The notes beneath the pieces are model-generated. The model was not told the DNA's origin and did no database searches. It was given only the letters and a program-made list of their open reading frames with translations. Below are positions 23,867 to 33,636 of a stretch of DNA of 53,446 bases, one piece after another. Both the position numbers and the translations under genes were made by a program. Position 1 is the stretch's first letter. Each line of letters starts with the position of its first letter. The stretch is taken from NCBI GenBank assembly GCA_017744515.1, contig JAGIBF010000054.1, forward strand, positions 1 through 53,446. The letters are read 5' to 3'. Origin of the DNA: Niastella sp. Its GTDB lineage: Bacteria; Bacteroidota; Bacteroidia; Chitinophagales; Chitinophagaceae.

Positions 23867-25255
23867 ATGAAATATTTGTACACTGTCATTCCCGGGCTGC
23901 TGTCCGGTATCTTTGCTATTGCCCAAACACCCCGTAAAGTAGAAGCCGATAAGATCGTAGGCATCGTGGGCGATAAGATTATTCTAAAGTCCGACATCAG
24001 CAACGAGATACTCGACAGGCGCCGCCACGGTGAGCCCGCCGGTGACAACAATGACGAGTGCAACGTCATGGAGCAGTTGCTCACTTTCAAAGCCCTGGTG
24101 CTCCAGGCCGAAAAAGATTCCATCGAAATAGCCGGCGACGAGCTGGATGCCGCCATCGACAACCGCATCAGGTATTTCATCAGGATGCACGGCTCCCCGC
24201 AAGCCCTCGTCGATATGTCCGGTCGTTCCATATTCCAGTTGAAACAGGATTTCAGGCAGCCCATCAAAGAAAGAATGCTGTCCGATCGCCTGAGCATGAA
24301 GATCACGGGCAATGTGAAGATCACCCCGCAGGAAGTAAAAACATACTTTGCCGGTAAGAAGCCCGACAACCTACCATTCTACGAATCGGCCGTTGAAATA
24401 GGAGAGGTGGTAGTATACCCCAAAGCTGGTCGTGAATTGGAAGAGTTGGAAATGCAGGAGCTTACCGACCTGAAGAAACAGGTAGAAAGTGGCAAGCAGC
24501 AATTCCACATCCTGGCGAGACTATACTCTGAAGACAAACTCACGAAAGAGCGGGGAGGCGAGCTCTCCATCAACCGCACGGAGAAGGTGACCGACTATCC
24601 CTTTGTAGACCCTTCATTCATGAATCAGGTCTTTCGCATGAAAGAAGGCCAGGTATCCCCGGTATTTAAAACCCAAGCAGGATACCACATTGTGCAGTTG
24701 GTAAGCAGGTCGGGAGATGACGCAGTGGTGCGCCACATCATGCGCGTTCCCAAGGTTACGGAGAAAGAGATCAACGAAGGCATCAACAAGCTCGATTCAG
24801 TCCGCTCCCGCATCATCGCCGGTACCGTCACCTTCGGCCAAGCAGTAGCAAAATACAGCGAAGGCGATACCAAACTGTCAGGCGGCTTCCGGTTGAATGA
24901 AGAAGGCAACACGTTATTACAGTTGGATCAGCTGGAAAAAGAACTGGTGCTGATGCTGGACCAGACTAAGATGAAACAGGGAGAACTCTCAAAGCCAGTC
25001 CCATTCACCGATGCAAGTGGAAAACAGGGCGTCCGCATCGTATACCTCAAAACCCGCAGTACACCCCACCGGCAAAATTTGAAAGACGACTATGACCGCA
25101 TTGCCGACGAAGCCCTGGCCATCAAAAAACAAAAAGTCATCGAAACCTGGTTCACCGGCAAAATACCATCCTATTACGTGATGATAACGCCCGAATACAA
25201 TAAGTGCAGCACCCTGCGCACCTGGATGCAGTATGCTACTACAGAGAAAAAATAA
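23867..25255 (+). CDS. SurA-like periplasmic peptidyl-prolyl isomerase
   Basis: 462 residues with an N-terminal signal sequence (cleavage near residue 19-20, FAIAQ). The SurA N-terminal chaperone-like region is recognisable (KIVGIVGDKIILKSDI). Two parvulin-type rotamase domains follow, about 180-285 (FHILARLYSEDKLTKERGG ... GYHIVQLVSR) and 290-395 (HIMRVPK ... AKYSEGDTKLSGG). Family members help outer-membrane proteins fold in the periplasm. It is a single gene closed by a strong terminator. Unlike the AT-rich island before it, it uses C-ending codons, so the island's right border lies between 23697 and 23866. Confidence 0.92.
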   Translation: MKYLYTVIPGLLSGIFAIAQTPRKVEADKIVGIVGDKIILKSDISNEILDRRRHGEPAGDNNDECNVMEQLLTFKALVLQAEKDSIEIAGDELDAAIDNRIRYFIRMHGSPQALVDMSGRSIFQLKQDFRQPIKERMLSDRLSMKITGNVKITPQEVKTYFAGKKPDNLPFYESAVEIGEVVVYPKAGRELEELEMQELTDLKKQVESGKQQFHILARLYSEDKLTKERGGELSINRTEKVTDYPFVDPSFMNQVFRMKEGQVSPVFKTQAGYHIVQLVSRSGDDAVVRHIMRVPKVTEKEINEGINKLDSVRSRIIAGTVTFGQAVAKYSEGDTKLSGGFRLNEEGNTLLQLDQLEKELVLMLDQTKMKQGELSKPVPFTDASGKQGVRIVYLKTRSTPHRQNLKDDYDRIADEALAIKKQKVIETWFTGKIPSYYVMITPEYNKCSTLRTWMQYATTEKK

Positions 25256-25273
25256 CAACAGCGCATATCAACA

Positions 25274-25306
25274 AAAAGGCCGGCTCTATAGATGAGCCGG
25301 CCTTTT
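25274..25306. terminator. Bidirectional intrinsic terminator
   Basis: AAAAGGCCGGCTC and GAGCCGGCCTTTT form a perfect 13-bp stem around a 7-nt loop between convergent genes, with T-runs in both directions. Confidence 0.92.
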
Positions 25307-25321
25307 GTCTTTTTAGTGACT

Positions 25322-25804
25322 TTAATCCGTATAAAAATTATCCTCTAGTCGCTGCAATTCTTCTTCTATATAAAAGCGAAAACTTTCATACACCACTTCT
25401 CCCGGCCGCCAGCTCGAAAAATGCCAGCATTCCCATTGGCCATGCGACAGCGGTATCAATAAAAGCTGTTGCTCTTCCTGCAGTCCGCCGATAACGATAC
25501 TGCTCCTTAATTTATCACCAAAGCCATTGTCAACCTCTGCCATAGACTCCGTCCAGATATCCACTGTTTCGGGAGAAAAGGACGTAAGAAAAACAACCTG
25601 GTCAACCCGGCAAAGCACAACCCCTATATTACTAAAACCTTCAAAGCCATTGGAGGTCAATAAAAAGTTTTTATAATCATCCGGCAGCGTATGGCGCAAC
25701 CTGCTTTCTGCCGCTGCTATGTCGGCCATCGTAGCGGGCGGCCTGCTCAGCGATTTACTTTGCAGAATAGTTTCCGGGAAATGCTGCAAGGATATCCGGC
25801 ACAT
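25322..25804 (-). CDS. SMI1/KNR4 (SUKH) family protein
   Basis: About 160 residues, taking the ATG at 25804 (MCRISLQHFPE); an ATG at 25828 is also in frame. The SUKH pattern is clear: a helix ending in AAAESRLRHTLPDDYKNFLLTSNGFEGF, then strands with LCRVDQVVFL and a WECWHFSSWRPGEVVYESF segment. SUKH proteins commonly serve as immunity proteins to polymorphic toxins in Bacteroidota. Its 5' end overlaps the preceding gene by 50 nt in another frame, which may mean coupled translation or an ancestral fusion split by a frameshift. Confidence 0.85.
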   Translation of the reverse strand: MCRISLQHFPETILQSKSLSRPPATMADIAAAESRLRHTLPDDYKNFLLTSNGFEGFSNIGVVLCRVDQVVFLTSFSPETVDIWTESMAEVDNGFGDKLRSSIVIGGLQEEQQLLLIPLSHGQWECWHFSSWRPGEVVYESFRFYIEEELQRLEDNFYTD

Positions 25805-26216
25805 TCGCTGAACCCTCATAAGCTGCATAAATAGCTTTCACATATAGCTCCTTACCGTCAAGTTCAGCAAAAGATTTATGCAAAAAGGTCGATGTGTAGC
25901 TTTCATGATAACTGGGATAAAAAACGTCCACCCAGTTTCCCTTTTCTATGGGATCGATAAACTTAAAAGCAAAAGGAACATACGAAGGCTTTTTACGCGA
26001 AACCAGCCAAAGGATCTGCAAACCTTCATCTGGTAGCCGCAAATCCCCGGAGTGGTCCAGCTTGAACTGCCAAAGCTGTTCCAGCAGGTTATTCGCTTCG
26101 TCGATAAAGCCGGCCAGCGCCCAATCGACAGCCTTTTCAGTAATGCTGATATACGCCCCTTCAATATCGTCTGATAAGATTTCTTTGAGAAGACCTTGCG
26201 TACTTGGTTTTGCCAT
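25755..26216 (-). CDS. Hypothetical protein overlapping the SUKH gene
   Basis: 153 residues, no recognised domain. Largely helical start (LLKEILSDDIEGAYISITEKAVDWALAGF), then GLQILWLVSRKKPSYVPFAF and a C-terminus ending ANVPDILAAFPGNYSAK. The end of its frame runs over the SUKH start. Where this frame reads AAFPGNYS the overlapping frame reads QHFPETIL, a more typical lead-in to a SUKH domain. So the stop may come from a small indel, and the two could be halves of one immunity-type protein. Confidence 0.65.
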   Translation of the reverse strand: MAKPSTQGLLKEILSDDIEGAYISITEKAVDWALAGFIDEANNLLEQLWQFKLDHSGDLRLPDEGLQILWLVSRKKPSYVPFAFKFIDPIEKGNWVDVFYPSYHESYTSTFLHKSFAELDGKELYVKAIYAAYEGSANVPDILAAFPGNYSAK

Positions 26217-26574
26217 GATCGGGAGTCGATAAAATTGCCTGTAATGTTAGGGTTTTGAGATGCACGGTGAAGGTAGGTAAAAGATATTGATGGTTGAACG
26301 ATAATGTATTTCAAGTTGACAAGAAGCCCGGCGTTCATATACACGCAGTCACTATAAACTTTTTTTCAAAGACCTGTCCCCTCCATTCGTATGTGGCAAA
26401 CGGTAAGCTGTACGGTGCAACACAGCATTGAGTTGTACGCTGATACATTACACTTAAGAGTATGTTTTAAAAAATGCAGCGCTTTGTCCCTGTTCCTGTC
26501 TCATTAACAAAGGATCACAGTTGATGCGTGGCTGACGCATGAGCTTATTATGTAACAATCAAAACTATCTGCAC

Positions 26575-29532
26575 ATGAGAAAAATCCATGCGCTATCTAT
26601 GCTATTGTCTTTATTGTCCACACTATTTTTTCACACTACCTACGCACAAACACAGAAAATCACAGGCAGGATCATCGATGCTAAAACCAGTGCACCGATC
26701 GCTGGTGCAACAGTAAGCCTGGAGAGTGGCAACCTGGCCGTACAGGCAGGCTCCGATGGATCATTTACGATGGACATACCACAAGGCATAAAAAACGTCG
26801 TGGTATCGGTCGTAGGCTATAAGCGGGTGGTGGTGCCGGTATCGGCAGCCGCCATGCAAATAACGATGGAGGTGGAAAGCTCCCTTATCCAGGAAGTGGT
26901 CGTAACAGGCTACACCACGGTACAAAAGAAAAAATATGCGGGCGCATCTGCAGTGGTAAACGCAGCAGAAGTACGCAGGCAGCCGATGGCCTCCTTCGAT
27001 CAGGCATTGCAAGGCCAGGCGGCGGGCGTATCGGTGGTGGCCAATAGCGGCCAGCCCGGCGCCAATGCGATGGTGCGTATCCGTGGCAACGGCTCCATCA
27101 ATGGCAACAATACACCCCTCTATATCGTAGACGGTATCGAGGTCACGGCGGCGGATTTTGCTTCCATCAACCAGGCCGATTTCGAGCGCGTGGAAATATT
27201 GAAAGATGCAGTAGCCACAGCCCTCTACGGATCACGCGGCGCCAATGGCGTAATTGTTATCAACACACGTCGCGGCAAATCGGGCCAGCTGCAACTGAGC
27301 TACGATGGACAGGTTGGCTTCAGCAAACTGCCGAAAGACCGCCTCGAAACCATGAACAGCGACCAGAAGATCACCTATGAGCTGCAGCGTGATAATCCCT
27401 TCGACTGGACACCGGCAGAAGCAGACTCCCTGCGCAAAGTCAATTTCAGCTGGCGCGATGCCCTGTTCCAGACAGGCGTCACCCACCAGCACCAGGTCAG
27501 CGCCAGTGGTGGCAACGCGGCCAGCCGCTTTTTCACTTCCCTTTCTTACTTCGATCAGGAAGGCATTGTAAAAACAACGGGCCTGCAGCGCTATACACTC
27601 CGCGTCAACATCGACAACAACGTAAAGAACTGGCGCTTTGGCGTCAGCGCACAAGGCGGCTATTCCAAAAGGATCAATACCGGTGAGTCCAACACCACCA
27701 CCAGTACGCCGCTGAATGCCATTCGATGGGCCAATCCCTATGAACGCGACATCGATCCCCGCACGGGCGATTACCAGGAAACCGGCGGCACGGGCAGGCT
27801 CACATCAACACAGCCTAATCCGGCAATAGAGCTATTGCTCAACCGTAACCGGAATCTACAGATCAAAGCAGTAGCTGTCAGCTACCTCGAATACCATTTC
27901 CCTTTCCTCGAAGGATTATATGCACGCACCAACTGGGGCATCGACTATGGACAGGTAGAATCAGAGCTGTTTCAGAGCCCCCGAACATCAGCAGGGGTTG
28001 CCCGCCAGGGAACACTCACAAGAGGGCTGGACAGGAACCTCCGCTACACAGGAACAACCTCATTGAATTACCGTAAAACGTTTGGCAAACATGAAGTAGA
28101 CGGCGGTTTGTTTTTCGAAGCCGTGAAAAACAATGCCCGCAGCTTCACAGGTACGGGTTCAGGCTTTACCAATGGATTTGAAAATGAAGCCGGCATCACG
28201 CCGGGAAGCGTCACCAACCCCAACTACATCGGCGGATTGGCCGGTACGGGTTCAGAAAACGGTTTGCAGTCGATCTTCTTCGCGGCCAATTATGGATACG
28301 ATGGCAAGTACTATGTCAACCTCGTAGGCCGCCGCGATGGCTCCTCCCGCCTCGGGTCCAACAATAAATTTGGCAACTTCGGTTCCATAGGATTAACGTG
28401 GGTAGCTTCCGAAGAAGAATTTATCCGCAACAGCGAATTTATTAACGAATTGAAGTTCCGCGCCAGCGTGGGTACAACCGCCAACAACGCTACAGCCAAT
28501 TTTGCACTGCCTTTGTTTGCCCGTAGTTCGTATGCAGGTACCAGTGGCTGGGCCATTGCCACGCCGGGCAACGTCGACCTGCGTTGGGAAACCAACCGCA
28601 CGATCAACTTTGGGGTCGATTTCGCCGTGATGAACAGGAGGCTGAGCGGTACCTTCGAACTATACGACCGCGAAACACAGGACCTCTTCTACGGCATTCC
28701 CATCGATCCCGTATTGAACGGCATTGGCAGCATCGATGGCAACTACGGCAAGCTGCGCAACCGCGGCGTTGAATTGACCTTGCGTGGTGATGTGATCCAG
28801 ACAAGAGATTTCCGCTGGACGATCGAAGGCAATATCACCTACAACAAAAATCAGCTGTTGGCGCTCACACGCGATTCTACCATCACAGGCCTCACCATCC
28901 TTTCGATCGGCAAGCCGATCAACAGCCTCTACCTCGTAGACTATGCAGGCGTCAACCCACAAAACGGCAATGCCATGTATTACAAACGCGATAAATCATC
29001 CACCGAAACATTCAGCGTCAACGATAAAGTCATCAAAGGCACTTCCGATGCTCCCTGGTACGGTGGCATCTCCACCACCTTCTCCTGGAAAGGACTCGAC
29101 CTCAGCGCACAGGTCAATTTCTTTCTCGACAGGTATATGTACAACAACGATCGCAACAACCTCACCAATCCCGATTACTACCTCGATAACATGAGCACAG
29201 ATGTACTGCGCGAATGGCGTCAGCCGGGAGATATTACCGATGTACCAAGACCAACCAGCAGTGGAGGCAATGGTTATCAGGCACAAACAACCCGCTTCCT
29301 CGAAGACGCCAGCTTCTGGCGCCTCCGCAACATCATGTTGGGATACACCTTGCCCACAACACTGTTGAGCAAAACGGGTCTCCGCAGCGCGCGCGTATTT
29401 GTACAGGGACAAAACTGGTGGACAGCCACCAGATTCAGAAGCTTCGATCCGGAGATGACAGGCGTTTCCCTCACAGGAGCACAATACCCGGCACTGGTGC
29501 AAACCACCATTGGCCTCTCGATAGGATTCTAA
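26575..29532 (+). CDS. susC: SusC/RagA-family TonB-dependent outer-membrane transporter
   Basis: 985 residues from the ATG at 26575, which opens a clean signal peptide (MRKIHALSMLLSLLST ... TYAQ); an in-frame ATG at 26539 is too far upstream. After the signal comes a carboxypeptidase-regulatory-like domain (KITGRIIDAKTSAPIAGATVSL), then the plug with QEVVVTGYTTVQKKKYAG and a VRIRGNGSINGNNTPLYIVDG block, and the long beta barrel to the C-terminus. It imports oligomers, usually glycans, across the outer membrane with TonB energy, in a complex with SusD. The SusD gene follows 40 nt later. No sigma/anti-sigma pair or glycosidase is adjacent, so the substrate is unknown. Confidence 0.96.
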   Translation: MRKIHALSMLLSLLSTLFFHTTYAQTQKITGRIIDAKTSAPIAGATVSLESGNLAVQAGSDGSFTMDIPQGIKNVVVSVVGYKRVVVPVSAAAMQITMEVESSLIQEVVVTGYTTVQKKKYAGASAVVNAAEVRRQPMASFDQALQGQAAGVSVVANSGQPGANAMVRIRGNGSINGNNTPLYIVDGIEVTAADFASINQADFERVEILKDAVATALYGSRGANGVIVINTRRGKSGQLQLSYDGQVGFSKLPKDRLETMNSDQKITYELQRDNPFDWTPAEADSLRKVNFSWRDALFQTGVTHQHQVSASGGNAASRFFTSLSYFDQEGIVKTTGLQRYTLRVNIDNNVKNWRFGVSAQGGYSKRINTGESNTTTSTPLNAIRWANPYERDIDPRTGDYQETGGTGRLTSTQPNPAIELLLNRNRNLQIKAVAVSYLEYHFPFLEGLYARTNWGIDYGQVESELFQSPRTSAGVARQGTLTRGLDRNLRYTGTTSLNYRKTFGKHEVDGGLFFEAVKNNARSFTGTGSGFTNGFENEAGITPGSVTNPNYIGGLAGTGSENGLQSIFFAANYGYDGKYYVNLVGRRDGSSRLGSNNKFGNFGSIGLTWVASEEEFIRNSEFINELKFRASVGTTANNATANFALPLFARSSYAGTSGWAIATPGNVDLRWETNRTINFGVDFAVMNRRLSGTFELYDRETQDLFYGIPIDPVLNGIGSIDGNYGKLRNRGVELTLRGDVIQTRDFRWTIEGNITYNKNQLLALTRDSTITGLTILSIGKPINSLYLVDYAGVNPQNGNAMYYKRDKSSTETFSVNDKVIKGTSDAPWYGGISTTFSWKGLDLSAQVNFFLDRYMYNNDRNNLTNPDYYLDNMSTDVLREWRQPGDITDVPRPTSSGGNGYQAQTTRFLEDASFWRLRNIMLGYTLPTTLLSKTGLRSARVFVQGQNWWTATRFRSFDPEMTGVSLTGAQYPALVQTTIGLSIGF

Positions 29533-29572
29533 CTAAATCACAACAACCCATCATCGCTATAAAGCCTATAGT

Positions 29573-31066
29573 ATGCTTAAAAAAATCAGATCATCTGTTT
29601 CCGTTATAATAATGCTGTCTATAATAACGACTGGTTGCAGCAGGGAAGAACTGGTCGACCTCACCCCCGATTACAACCTCGATGCCGTCAACAACCCTTC
29701 CAGTATGAAACAGGTCGAAGAAGTATTGGGCGGCGCCTATGCAGGATTTCGCAACGCCAACTATTTCGGTTCGGGCAGCGGCACAGGTTCAGGCTGGGCA
29801 TACATGCCCGATGTATTGAGCGATAACCTGTACGAAACCACAGCTACCCTGGGCAATTCCCGGGCAATGGCCGACTGGTTGTACCAGCCCAATACAGCGC
29901 AGGTCACCAACCTCTACACCGCGCCCTACGCGGTGATCGCCAATGCCAACATCGTATTGCGCGATATCGACAAATTCACTACACCCAATAACCAGTTATT
30001 GGCCAATCGCCTCAAAGGACAAGCCTATGCCATCCGTGCACAGGCCCATTTCGACCTCTTCCGCTATTTTGCGGTGCGCTTCGATAGAAATAGTACAACA
30101 GACCTTGGCGTAGCCTATGCTACCCAATTCATTGTAACCCCCAATGTAAAACCAGCACGCCTGCCCAATAAACAGGTGTATGATTCCTTATTCTCCGATC
30201 TCGCCAAAGCCTCCGTTTTATTATCCAATGTCGATAAACCGGTCAATCCCGATGCTGGCAACGTGCGTCCCTACATCGACCTCGCAGCAGTCTATGCCTT
30301 GCAGGCAAGGATATACTTATATGCAGGCATGTGGAGCGAAGCGGCAACAGCCGCCACGAATGCCATCAACCTGCGCCCATTGGTAAACCTCGATCAGGCA
30401 GCCTTCTCCGGTATGTACAACCAAACCAGTCGCGGAGAGATCATCTGGAACGTACAGTTCGAAGCAACACAGGCAGGCCCCACCTTCATAGCCTACTTTG
30501 CTACCAATGGCCGCAGCTATTTCAGGCCGGCATTGGAAGTGGCAACAGGCGATGGAGCAAGCGGCCTCATACGTACCGGCGACATTCGCTACAATGCCTT
30601 CTTCACCAAAGAAACCGATGGCAGATTGGCCATTACAAAATTCAAAGGGAAAAATGCATTGAGCGATGCAGTAGCAAATTTCCCGGTATTCCGCACAGGC
30701 GAACTATACCTCATCAGGGCCGAAGCAAGAGCAAAAAATGCACAGGAAGCATTAGCCCTGAGTGATCTCAACACGTTGCGTGCTGCGCGCATCAATGGCT
30801 ATGTGCCGGTAGTAGGGCTTACGGGCAATCTGCTGCTGGAGGCCATTGCCAATGAAAGAAGACGTGAACTGGTAGGAGAGGGGCACCGCTTCTTCGACCT
30901 GAAGCGCACTACCCGCCTTATTGAGCGCGGCAGCACCTGTGGCAACCCCTCCGTTTCACCCACGGGCGATTGCAAACTGGAGCCCAACAACCGCGAGTGG
31001 GCCTTACCCATACCCGAAAGCGTACGCAACGCCAACGAGAACGCACAACAAAATCCTGATTACTGA
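29573..31066 (+). CDS. susD: SusD/RagB-family nutrient-binding outer-membrane lipoprotein
   Basis: 497 residues with a lipoprotein signal (IITTGC, lipidated Cys about 22). Family landmarks are the helical TPR-like region (RLKGQAYAIRAQAHFDLFRYFA near 145) and the C-terminal RRRELVGEGHRFFDLKRT and PIPESVRNANENAQQNPDY segments. SusD sits on the cell surface as the lid of the SusC barrel and binds the incoming ligand. Co-transcribed with SusC and closed by a strong terminator. Length and start are normal. Confidence 0.96.
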   Translation: MLKKIRSSVSVIIMLSIITTGCSREELVDLTPDYNLDAVNNPSSMKQVEEVLGGAYAGFRNANYFGSGSGTGSGWAYMPDVLSDNLYETTATLGNSRAMADWLYQPNTAQVTNLYTAPYAVIANANIVLRDIDKFTTPNNQLLANRLKGQAYAIRAQAHFDLFRYFAVRFDRNSTTDLGVAYATQFIVTPNVKPARLPNKQVYDSLFSDLAKASVLLSNVDKPVNPDAGNVRPYIDLAAVYALQARIYLYAGMWSEAATAATNAINLRPLVNLDQAAFSGMYNQTSRGEIIWNVQFEATQAGPTFIAYFATNGRSYFRPALEVATGDGASGLIRTGDIRYNAFFTKETDGRLAITKFKGKNALSDAVANFPVFRTGELYLIRAEARAKNAQEALALSDLNTLRAARINGYVPVVGLTGNLLLEAIANERRRELVGEGHRFFDLKRTTRLIERGSTCGNPSVSPTGDCKLEPNNREWALPIPESVRNANENAQQNPDY

Positions 31067-31094
31067 TTTTCCTCATGAACAGTTACCCACTGTC

Positions 31095-31121
31095 AGGCCG
31101 CCTTTCCAGGCGGCCTTTTTT
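31095..31121 (+). terminator. Intrinsic terminator after SusD
   Basis: AGGCCGCCT and AGGCGGCCT form a perfect 9-bp stem with a 4-nt loop, followed by TTTTTT. Confidence 0.92.
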
Positions 31122-31136
31122 ACAAGTACCTGTTGG

Positions 31137-31883
31137 TTACTTTTGTAATGGCTTATAATTACTGTAGCGCATAAATCCTTCCGTAATAAGGGTGATGGTC
31201 GTGTCGTTGCGGATTACTTTACCATTACCGTGTTTATCGTATTCAGTTATTGTCAGGCCCTCTGGTGACAGGTCGATGCTGGCCAGTTCTACCAGGCTAT
31301 CTCCTTTGATCCTGAAAAATATGGTTATACAACCTCCATGTATTGCGAAGGCGTCGATGCATTTCAGTTTTTTATTGTAGCCTATATTGGGTTGTTCGCC
31401 ATTTTTCAGGGCAATCAACTGATCTTTCTTATTGTCGTAGATCAACAGCCTCCTTACTTCATTAGCTCCCCTTGCTGCTGCATTGGAGATGTAGGTCATA
31501 TCATTGAAGCTGTCATTGTTGAAATCACTGAGTTGGGTTTGGCAGTCTATTTCGCTGTTTTTCTCAAACTGGTATTCGTTTTTGAGTTGCCATTGATCTT
31601 GTTGTTTGCTGAAAAAGCTGATGGTTACATAGTTGCTGTCACCGGTGCTGTATTGTGCCACCTGTATTTTGTTGTGACCTTTTTTGCCAATACGGAGACT
31701 GTCTGCAAAATAATCTTTAAGCTGAGGCGTGTCTTTGAGAGCTGGTTGTAACGTATCGTTTGCGATATGTTTGTTTGAATCAGTCTTGTCTGTGCTAACG
31801 ATGGATGCTGCCGGAGGCGGAATGTCCGGCTGGTCCCGACAAGCCAGGAGCACTATGTATATTAATGAGAAACAATATTTCAT
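31137..31883 (-). CDS. Hypothetical lipoprotein
   Basis: 248 residues. The N-terminus MKYCFSLIYIVLLAC carries a lipobox, so the mature protein would start at Cys15 and be lipid-anchored. A proline/serine-rich linker is followed by a domain with LSDFNNDSFNDMTYIS, similar to the Asp-rich calcium loop of FG-GAP/VCBS-type repeats, and several beta-strand-like stretches. Family and role are not clear. It converges on the SusC/SusD operon. Its coding strand is A/C-rich at third positions, the opposite of the plus-strand genes to its right. Confidence 0.75.
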   Translation of the reverse strand: MKYCFSLIYIVLLACRDQPDIPPPAASIVSTDKTDSNKHIANDTLQPALKDTPQLKDYFADSLRIGKKGHNKIQVAQYSTGDSNYVTISFFSKQQDQWQLKNEYQFEKNSEIDCQTQLSDFNNDSFNDMTYISNAAARGANEVRRLLIYDNKKDQLIALKNGEQPNIGYNKKLKCIDAFAIHGGCITIFFRIKGDSLVELASIDLSPEGLTITEYDKHGNGKVIRNDTTITLITEGFMRYSNYKPLQK

Positions 31884-32002
31884 GCCTTAATATACTTTAA
31901 AATACCAGGCTCCGGCAGTTTCACCCCATATTTCACTGGTTTCGTCACATTTGCCCCAGGCGCCCTCATTTATGCGCTAATCTTGTTGAAAAGAAACGGG
32001 AT

Positions 32003-33616
32003 ATGACAAATCAGACGCCAATAATAGCCACAACGGCAGCAATCAGAGAAGGCAAAGTCCGATGGAGGACACATGAGTTGGTATTTGTTACCCTGTTTGC
32101 TGTGATCCGGATAGGGGCTTATGTGTGGGATATGTTTAGGTTGGATGAACAGCAGATTCAATCTTACGCAAAGCTGTATAGTAACCCCGATCCTGATCTG
32201 CCGTTCAATTATTTACGGTCGGTATTGTTGCCGCAAATCAATTCGGTGTTGTTGCTGTATTTGTGCTACATCGGCATCAATAAGGCCGTTATTCCATTGG
32301 TGAAGAAAATATCTTTCCGGGACGACACCGCCGTCATTATCCGCAAGCTGCTACTGGCTGCGCTGGTGCTTGGTGCATTGAGCTGGTTCCTTGCATTGGG
32401 ATTCAATACGGCCACTTATTATGCACGTCCGTGGATCTATAACTATCAGGGGTTCCCCTTTTTGGCCTGGCTGGGTTATAACGATCACCCCATGCAAAAT
32501 TTGTTGACTGGTTTCGACAGGGCTTTGTGGCTGCTCGGAATATTGTCCGTGGTAACCGGTATGCGTGAAGTCATCATTCAATATATGGAAAGACAGTCCG
32601 GCGGAAGGGCTTACCGTATCCTGGTGCTGAACCAGTTTACCATGGCTGCTGCCGTTTATTGTACGGTGCTGGCTGTTATCTTAATGTTCGATATTTTTTC
32701 CGGTGCTGTTTTCAGGATCATTTACGCAGGTTTTATTCCCGCCACTTTCCTCGTATTTATGATCAATACCTATTGGATATTTCCGCAAAGAGAAAGCGCG
32801 GCTAAATTCAGTTTCAGAACGCTCGTCCAGCTGTTGGCAGCTACCTGTTTGTGCACATTTGTTTGTTTTTTGTTTGATGGGTTTAATATGCCTTCGAAGA
32901 CTTTCAGCTTTTTTATGACCTGCTGGGGTATGCAGCTGGTGGTGACCAACCCTGTATCCTGGCTTATCTATCAGCAACGACGCGACAGGATACTGCAATT
33001 AAGAGGCATGGAGGCAGAGCTGAACAAGTCCAGGGCCGACCTGCAGTTCCTGCGTTCTCAGATCAATCCTCACTTTTTATTCAATGCGCTGAATACTTTG
33101 TATGGAACAGCCCTGCGTGAAAAGGCTACAGATACGGCAACCGGTATTCAACAGCTGGGTGATATGATGCGTTTTATGCTGCATGAGAATCACCTTGACT
33201 TCATCCCCATGCATAAGGAGATCGAATACCTGCAGCATTATATCTCGCTGCAAAAATTGCGTATTCAGCATTCGCCGGAGATCTTCATCGAGGATGTTAT
33301 CCAGGAGGAGTTGTGTAACCATCAGATTGCACCGATGTTGTTGATCCCTTTTGTGGAAAATGCTTTTAAGCACGGCATCAGTTTGCGGGAGCCATCCTGG
33401 ATCAGGATATCGCTTGTGTGCGGGGAAAAGCAACTAAAGTTTTCTGTGCATAATAGCGTGCACCCCCGCCCTGAAAATGATCCGGAGAAAGAGCGTTCAG
33501 GCATCGGGTTGCAAAATGTGATCGGGCGCTTGAAGCTGGTATATCCTGGCAGGCATACCATCCATATTAATCACAGCGCGCAGGAATTTACTGTTGAGTT
33601 GTCTATACTGTTTTAA
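32003..33616 (+). CDS. LytS-like sensor histidine kinase (His_kinase family)
   Basis: 537 residues. The N-terminal half contains about seven or eight hydrophobic helices (between residues 20 and 325). The C-terminal half has the His_kinase signature with the phospho-acceptor histidine in QINPHFLFNALNTLYG, and an ATPase module with PFVENAFKHG and GIGLQNV. This type works with LytTR response regulators, one of which is encoded at 35011 with a serine hydrolase gene between them. All three are close together on one strand and look like an operon. The signal is unknown. Confidence 0.92.
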   Translation: MTNQTPIIATTAAIREGKVRWRTHELVFVTLFAVIRIGAYVWDMFRLDEQQIQSYAKLYSNPDPDLPFNYLRSVLLPQINSVLLLYLCYIGINKAVIPLVKKISFRDDTAVIIRKLLLAALVLGALSWFLALGFNTATYYARPWIYNYQGFPFLAWLGYNDHPMQNLLTGFDRALWLLGILSVVTGMREVIIQYMERQSGGRAYRILVLNQFTMAAAVYCTVLAVILMFDIFSGAVFRIIYAGFIPATFLVFMINTYWIFPQRESAAKFSFRTLVQLLAATCLCTFVCFLFDGFNMPSKTFSFFMTCWGMQLVVTNPVSWLIYQQRRDRILQLRGMEAELNKSRADLQFLRSQINPHFLFNALNTLYGTALREKATDTATGIQQLGDMMRFMLHENHLDFIPMHKEIEYLQHYISLQKLRIQHSPEIFIEDVIQEELCNHQIAPMLLIPFVENAFKHGISLREPSWIRISLVCGEKQLKFSVHNSVHPRPENDPEKERSGIGLQNVIGRLKLVYPGRHTIHINHSAQEFTVELSILF

Positions 33617-33636
33617 TCATCCTTTAAACATATTGT

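Noticed and set aside
31067..31136. Replication origin called as a feature
   Set aside because: Skew sign fits an origin, but no DnaA boxes, AT-rich unwinding region or origin-linked genes were seen; left as a finding only.
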